Shown: positions 59,852 through 64,000 of the stretch, one piece after another
Layout: the number at the start of each line of letters is the position of its first letter
Position numbering within the stretch: position 1 is the stretch's first letter
Assembly (NCBI GenBank): GCA_037046615.1
Contig: JBAOHD010000014.1
Location: 1-64,000, forward strand
Direction of reading: 5' to 3'
Length of the DNA: 64,000 bases
DNA from: Phosphoribacter sp037046615
Lineage (GTDB): Bacteria; Actinomycetota; Actinomycetes; Actinomycetales; Dermatophilaceae
The notes under the pieces: generated by a model
The model's input: the letters and a program-made list of their open reading frames with translations, nothing else
What the model was told of the DNA's origin: nothing
Database searches by the model: none
Made by a program: the position numbers and the translations under genes

Positions 59852-61024
59852 ATGAGCAGGAGCACGGCAAACGACCCCGCAGCGGCCCCGACAGTAGCCC
59901 CGGCAGACACCCACGGGTGGGCGCCAGCCACGATCGCCGTCGCTGCCGGTCGCCCCTGCAGGATGCCCGGCGCTCCGGTCAATCCGCCGGTCGAGCTATC
60001 CAGCACGTATGCCGTCGCCCCTGACTGGCCGGATCGTCTCGGCTATGGCCGGGCCGACAACGCGACGTGGGAAGCCTTCGAGAGCGCCCTTGGGGCCCTC
60101 GAAGGCGGCGATGCCCTCGTGTTTGCCTCGGGAATGGCAGCCATCGCCGCGGCGCTGAGCACCATTCCTCACCACGGTGTCGTGGTCGCCCCGCTGGCTC
60201 CCTACAACACGACCGCCGCGCTCCTGCGGGAATCCAGCGAGGGCCCAGCGGCGCGCGTGTCCGAAGTCCGCTGGGTCGATCTCACCGATGTGGCCGCCAC
60301 TGAAGCTGCCTTAGACGGCGCCGATGCCGTGTGGCTCGAATCGCCGACCAACCCCCTGATGGACGTGGCCGACCTTCCCCACCTCATCACGAGCGCCCGC
60401 CAACGTGACGTGACGGTCTTCTGCGACAACACTTTTGCCACCCCCTTGGGCCAGCAGCCACTCGCGATGGGCGCCGATGTCGTCGTCCACTCGGTGACGA
60501 AATACCTCGCGGGGCACTCCGACGTCGTGCTCGGAGCCGTGGTCACGCGCACTGACGGGGCCGGCCCGGATCTGCACTCGCGCCTCCGAGCGCACCGCAC
60601 CCGACACGGCTCGATCGCCGGCCCCTTCGAAGTGTGGCTTGCCCTGCGGGGGATGCGCACCTTGCACGTGCGAGTGACCCAGGCCGTCCGCAACGCCGAC
60701 GTGCTCGCCGTGCTCCTGGCTGACCATCCCGCAGTGCGCCGCGTGAGATACCCCGGGGCGGGGGCGATGCTGGCCATCGACGTCGCCGGCGACGCCGCCG
60801 ATGCCGACGCTGTGGTGGCGGCGTGCCGGTTGTGGTTGGGGGCGACGAGCCTCGGCGGGGTCGAGTCGCTCATCGAGCGCCGGCGACGCTACCCCGGTGA
60901 GTCCGAGCTCGTCCCGGAGTCGCTCTTGCGCCTGTCAGTCGGCATCGAGGACGTCAACGACCTCTGGCATGACCTCTCCGCGGCGCTCGACACGGTCGCC
61001 GCGCGCCACAGGGCCACCGACTGA
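59852..61024 (+). CDS. Cystathionine gamma-synthase/lyase-family PLP enzyme
   Basis: 390 aa from ATG 59852. Cys/Met-metabolism PLP fold: VELSSTYAV, GYGRADNATWEAFESALGAL, VFASGMAAIAAALSTI, LESPTNPLMDVADL, VFCDNTFATPLGQQPLAMGA and the PLP lysine HSVTKYLAGHSDVVLGAVV; the end has TSLGGVESLIERRRRYPGE and RLSVGIEDVNDLWHDL. It could make or split cystathionine, adding to the metX/metY route. Which reaction cannot be told from sequence. A similar gene is often beside ddl in this group. Confidence 0.9.
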   Translation: MSRSTANDPAAAPTVAPADTHGWAPATIAVAAGRPCRMPGAPVNPPVELSSTYAVAPDWPDRLGYGRADNATWEAFESALGALEGGDALVFASGMAAIAAALSTIPHHGVVVAPLAPYNTTAALLRESSEGPAARVSEVRWVDLTDVAATEAALDGADAVWLESPTNPLMDVADLPHLITSARQRDVTVFCDNTFATPLGQQPLAMGADVVVHSVTKYLAGHSDVVLGAVVTRTDGAGPDLHSRLRAHRTRHGSIAGPFEVWLALRGMRTLHVRVTQAVRNADVLAVLLADHPAVRRVRYPGAGAMLAIDVAGDAADADAVVAACRLWLGATSLGGVESLIERRRRYPGESELVPESLLRLSVGIEDVNDLWHDLSAALDTVAARHRATD

Positions 61025-61046
61025 CGGGCCTGCGCGCCGGACGACT

Positions 61047-62042
61047 TCAGCTGCGCTCGTGCTTGCGACTACGCGACATGAGCAGGTCGACGAGTTCCGC
61101 AGGAGTGCGATGTCCGTCGATCACCGAGGTCACCGCCGCCGCGATCGGCATGTCGACGTCATGAGCCGTCGCGAGCCCGAGCACCGAGTGACACGACTTC
61201 ACACCCTCGGCGGTCTGCCGGGTCACGGCGACCACCTCCTCGACGGTCAGGCCCTTGCCGAGGTTCTCGCCGAACGTGCGATTGCGCGACAGCGGTGACA
61301 TGCACGTGGCGATGAGGTCACCGACGCCGGCCAGGCCGAGGAAGGTCTGCGGGTCGGCGCCGAGCCGGACGCCCAGGCGAGCCATCTCGGCAAGTCCACG
61401 CGTGATGATCGAGGCTTTGGTGTTGTCCCCCATCCCCATGCCCTCTGCCATGCCAACCGCCAGGGCGACGACGTTCTTGACCGCTCCACCGAGCTCGGTG
61501 CCGACGACGTCGGTGTTGGTGTATGGCCGGAAGTAGGACGTCACGCACGCCTCGGCTACCCGGTCGGCGATGTCGTGGTCACGACAGGCGACGACGCTCG
61601 CAGCCGGCTGCTTGTTGGCGATCTCGCGGGCGAGGTTGGGGCCTGATACGACCACGATGCGATCGGGCTCGACGTGGCCCACCTCGGCAATGACTTCGCT
61701 CATCCGTTTCGTCGTGCCGAGTTCGACGCCCTTCATCAGGGACACGACCGCGGCGCCCTGAGGGATCTGCGTGGCCCACGACGCGAGATTGCTCCGGAGG
61801 GTTTGAGATGGCACGGCGAGCACGACAAGATCGGCTCCTGCCATCGCCTCGTGGGGATCGGAGGTCGCCCGGATCCCTTCGGGCAGCGTGATTCCCGGCA
61901 GGTAGTCGGTATTGCAGCCACTGTTGATCTGGTCGACCGACTCGGGGCGACGACCCCACATGACGACCTCTGTCCCGGCGTCGGCGAGGGTGGCTGCGTA
62001 TGCCGTCCCCCAGCTTCCAGTGCCCATGACTGCTGCGCGCAT
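61047..62042 (-). CDS. gpsA: NAD(P)-dependent glycerol-3-phosphate dehydrogenase GpsA
   Basis: 331 aa from ATG 62042. Rossmann motif AVMGTGSWGTAYAATLADAG, then SLMKGVELGTTKRMSEVI, VSGPNLAREIANKQPAASVV and the catalytic Lys region GTELGGAVKNVVALAVGMAE; ASIITRGLAEMARLG and GDLIATCMSPLSRNR follow. Makes sn-glycerol-3-phosphate for phospholipids. Two bases after plsC, so the acyltransferase and dehydrogenase form one phospholipid operon. Confidence 0.96.
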   Translation of the reverse strand: MRAAVMGTGSWGTAYAATLADAGTEVVMWGRRPESVDQINSGCNTDYLPGITLPEGIRATSDPHEAMAGADLVVLAVPSQTLRSNLASWATQIPQGAAVVSLMKGVELGTTKRMSEVIAEVGHVEPDRIVVVSGPNLAREIANKQPAASVVACRDHDIADRVAEACVTSYFRPYTNTDVVGTELGGAVKNVVALAVGMAEGMGMGDNTKASIITRGLAEMARLGVRLGADPQTFLGLAGVGDLIATCMSPLSRNRTFGENLGKGLTVEEVVAVTRQTAEGVKSCHSVLGLATAHDVDMPIAAAVTSVIDGHRTPAELVDLLMSRSRKHERS

Positions 62043-62044
62043 GG

Positions 62045-62788
62045 TCAGGCTTCTTTCGTCGGTTTGCCAGTTTCGGGGACTCCCGCGGAGCGAGGGTCGA
62101 AGCGTTCGGCTGGTGCCTGCTCGCCACGGAGGTCCTCCAGGAGGACGGTGATGGCCGCCATGACTCGCTCGGTCGCCTCCCGCAGCAGCGCGGCGTCGAT
62201 CGGACGTCCCCGCAGGTCGTCGAGGTCGACCGCTGGCCCGGCGATGGCGGTCACGGTCTTCTTGGGGAAGAAGCGCGGCTTCGTCGAATACGTCGGCAGC
62301 ACTTCCTGCGCTCCCCACTGCGCGATGGGGATGAGGGGCTTGCCCGTTTGCAAGGCAATGCGGGCGGCGCCGGTCTTCCCGACCATCGGCCATCCGTCCG
62401 GGTCCCGCGAGAGCGTCCCTTCCGGGAAGACCACGACTGCCTTGCCGGCGTCGACCGCCGCCACTGCGGCACGGTAGGCGTCGGCTGCGCGCCCGGTGCC
62501 GCGATAGACCGGGATCTGTCCGGACCAGCCGACGAGCTTGCCGAGGACGGGGATCCGGAAGACGGCTTCCTTCCCGAGGAAGAAGGGTGGGCGACCGCTG
62601 TCGTAGAGGAAGAGCGCGACGACGAACGGGTCGTAGTAGGACACGTGGTTGGGAGCGGCGACAAATCCTCCGCCGCGAGGGAGGTTGTCCTGACCGAGCC
62701 ACCGGCGTCGGGTGAGCACACGCAACAGCGGCCGCAGCCACAGCACGATGAACTTGTATGCCGTGGGCAGGTCAGCCGGTGATGCCAC
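62045..62788 (-). CDS. plsC: 1-acylglycerol-3-phosphate acyltransferase PlsC
   Basis: 247 aa from GTG 62788. Acyltransferase motifs: NHVSYYDP (HX4D), GRPPFFLGKEAVFRIP, VVVFPEGTLSRDP and PLIPIAQWGAQEVLP. N-terminal hydrophobic helix YKFIVLWLRPLLRVL anchors it to the membrane. Makes phosphatidic acid. Directly upstream of gpsA. Confidence 0.93.
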   Translation of the reverse strand: MASPADLPTAYKFIVLWLRPLLRVLTRRRWLGQDNLPRGGGFVAAPNHVSYYDPFVVALFLYDSGRPPFFLGKEAVFRIPVLGKLVGWSGQIPVYRGTGRAADAYRAAVAAVDAGKAVVVFPEGTLSRDPDGWPMVGKTGAARIALQTGKPLIPIAQWGAQEVLPTYSTKPRFFPKKTVTAIAGPAVDLDDLRGRPIDAALLREATERVMAAITVLLEDLRGEQAPAERFDPRSAGVPETGKPTKEA

Positions 62789-62880
62789 TGGTGGTCTCCT
62801 TCGTCGTCCGTCGTATCTTCGCTGCCAGGGCCGCGGGTGTCGAGGTCCTCAGATGCGCGCGGCGAGGGCGCGTCAGCACG

Positions 62881-62919
62881 CACGCGGCTCGGGCCTGCGT
62901 TCAGGCCTCAAGCCGCGTG
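62881..62919 (-). terminator. Terminator of hupB (double hairpin)
   Basis: Outer stem CACGCGGCT / AGCCGCGTG encloses an inner stem GGCCTG / CAGGCC. It begins 49 bases past the hupB stop on the minus strand, before plsC. No U-tract. Confidence 0.7.
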
Positions 62920-62967
62920 TGTGCCAGCGGTGACTTTATGACGCGCCAGGATCACGCGCAGCGTGGG

Positions 62968-63543
62968 TCAGCCCTTTTTCGAGGTCTTCTTGCCCTTGGC
63001 TTCGGCCTTCTTGGGGCTCTTCTTCTCCACCTTGTCGACCTTGTCGACCTTCTCCGGCTTGGCCGGCTTTGCGGGCGCGGCCTTGACAGGCGCAGCCTTC
63101 GCGGGAGCAGCCTTCGCAGGGGCAGCCTTCGCGGGAGCGGCCTTGGCAGGGGCAGCCTTGGCGGGAGCGGCCTTGGCGGTGCTCGCGCGCACCGTGGTCA
63201 CCGGCGGCGAGATGCGGCTCACGGTGCCGGCGGCAGCGCGGCCGATGACTGGTGCCTTGGTGAGCTTGCGGGGGTCGGCAACGACTGCGCGGAACGACGT
63301 GCCGGGACGGAACCTCGGAGCCGTCGTCTTCTTGATGCGCACCTCTTCACCGGTGCGCGGGTTGCGACCGGTGCGGGCTCCACGCTCGACTCGCTCGAAG
63401 GTGCCGAAGCCGGTGATGGAGACCCGACCACCGGCAGCGACCTCGCGGATAATGGTCTCGAGGACTGCTTCGAGTGCGTCGTTGGCGAGTTTCTTGCTTC
63501 CCAACTGGCCTTCGATGGCCAGGGCGAGTTCAGCCTTGTTCAC
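62968..63543 (-). CDS. hupB: Histone-like protein HU with H1-like tail (HupB)
   Basis: 191 aa. Residues 1-92 are a normal HU: MNKAELALAIEGQLGSKKLA, RVSITGFGTFERVERGARTG and the DNA-binding arm tip RNPRTGEEVRIKKTTAPRFR-like sequence. Residues ~120-191 are a Lys/Ala/Pro tail with repeated KAAPA units and a final KKTSKKG, as in mycobacterial HupB. It compacts DNA and may bind RNA. The repeat region (63075-63180) is encoded by near-identical 15-bp units and may vary in length. A strong terminator follows. Confidence 0.95.
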   Translation of the reverse strand: MNKAELALAIEGQLGSKKLANDALEAVLETIIREVAAGGRVSITGFGTFERVERGARTGRNPRTGEEVRIKKTTAPRFRPGTSFRAVVADPRKLTKAPVIGRAAAGTVSRISPPVTTVRASTAKAAPAKAAPAKAAPAKAAPAKAAPAKAAPVKAAPAKPAKPEKVDKVDKVEKKSPKKAEAKGKKTSKKG

Positions 63544-63596
63544 GGTGCCTCCGTGGCTTTGCCTGCGTCAGACCTGAATGCCGACGCCTCTGATCA

Positions 63597-63610
63597 CGAA
63601 CGAACGTTCG
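63597..63610. promoter_or_regulatory. LexA-box-like sequence upstream of hupB
   Basis: CGAAC-gaac-GTTCG fits the actinobacterial SOS core (CGAAC-N4-GTTCG) and lies 54 bases upstream of hupB. The outer bases are A and T instead of T and A. HupB is not a standard SOS gene, so this could be chance. Confidence 0.3.
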
Positions 63611-63752
63611 TCGTGGATGAACTTAGGGCCCAACAGGTCACATCGTCCACCATTTCGGCCGTGTCATCGCTGTTGCCGTGCAACGAGATTCACACGATGC
63701 CGACCCAACTCACTCGGAGCAGCAACCGGAGAGACGCGCTCCCGCGCGAAAA

Positions 63753-64000
63753 TCACTGCACGACAGGCTTGTATGCCGGCCGGCTCGCCTCGAACTCGCT
63801 GATGAGATCCTCGTGGCGGAGGGTGAGCCCGATGTCGTCCAAACCCTCCAACAGACGCCACCGGGTGTAATCGTCAACCTCGAACGGGATCACGTCATCA
63901 CCGGCAATGACGGTGCGGCTTTCGAGATCTACGGTGAGTTGAGCGCCGGGGGAATCTTCGAGGTAACCCCAGATCGTCTCGACCGCCGCCTCGGAGACCA
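63753..64000 (-). CDS. leuD: 3-isopropylmalate dehydratase small subunit LeuD (C-terminal part)
   Basis: The stop is at 63753 and the window end cuts the gene. Read on the minus strand: VSEAAVETIWGYLEDSPGAQ, TVDLESRTVIAGDD, VIPFEVDDYTRWRLLEGLDD, IGLTLRHEDLISEFEASRPA and the end YKPVVQ. These are typical of the LeuD C-terminus. With LeuC it isomerises isopropylmalate in leucine synthesis. LeuD followed by hupB is a standard actinobacterial order. Confidence 0.93.
   Translation of the reverse strand, partial: VSEAAVETIWGYLEDSPGAQLTVDLESRTVIAGDDVIPFEVDDYTRWRLLEGLDDIGLTLRHEDLISEFEASRPAYKPVVQ

Overview
The window is high-GC actinobacterial chromosome. The best guess is the Intrasporangiaceae/Dermatophilaceae group (Tetrasphaera, Janibacter, Phycicoccus and relatives). 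The grounds are the long Ala/Lys/Asp-rich N-terminus of the primary sigma factor, the HU protein with an H1-like tail, two actinobacterial SAM-IV-type riboswitches, and the conserved block leuD-hupB-plsC-gpsA-ddl-thiL-rpmB-DAK/fakA-recG-rsmD-coaD-yceD-rpmF-rnc-mutM-acyP-smc. The genus is inferred, not proven. The word GTATGCCG/CGGCATAC is strikingly common throughout.

Layout. (1) 1-7369 is a giant inverted duplication centred on 3685. Each arm holds, from outside in: rpoD, a terminator, the 3' end of a tgpA-like gene, a stretch that looks unrelated to the rest (a broken membrane-protein gene and a truncated FG-GAP/VCBS gene), then an 11-nt loop. This is most likely a fold-back chimera at a contig end. 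The arms differ by a few substitutions and small indels. (2) 8.1-22 kb: universal stress protein, metX and metY (each preceded by a SAM riboswitch on the minus strand), DUF4192, DUF1232 and EcsC genes, a small family-A polymerase-like gene, a PAC2 protein, hrpA and a lipoprotein deacetylase. Many of these reading frames are broken by single-base indels, which probably reflects unpolished long-read sequence rather than gene decay. (3) 21.9-29.1 kb: aldo/keto reductase, a three-gene membrane-anchored operon, a multi-pass membrane protein, PPK2, a deazaflavin-type reductase, and an SPFH plus ribbon-helix-helix pair with a clear operator. (4) 29.2-40 kb: a catabolic region, with a DMGDH-like oxidase facing a minus-strand operon livK-livH-livMG(fused)-livF-MBL hydrolase-FAD monooxygenase. 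A divergent IclR regulator lies next to a perfect palindromic operator. (5) 40-54.8 kb: housekeeping run smc, chorismate mutase, acyP, M3 peptidase, mutM, rnc, rpmF, yceD, coaD, rsmD, recG and a DAK2 protein. (6) 54.8-64 kb: rpmB, nitronate monooxygenase with a nested palindromic operator, thiL, a Lrp-type RAM domain, DUF3515, ddl, a cystathionine gamma-lyase/synthase-type enzyme, gpsA, plsC, hupB and the C-terminus of leuD.

How it works together. Sulfur assimilation (metX, metY) is under SAM feedback through two riboswitches about 12 kb apart; metY is translationally coupled to a deacetylase and hrpA. The liv operon probably imports a carboxylate or amino-acid-like substrate that the monooxygenase and MBL enzyme process, under IclR control. 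No tRNA, rRNA, CRISPR array or intact transposase was seen. Apart from the palindrome, no gene-free stretch exceeds about 300 bases.
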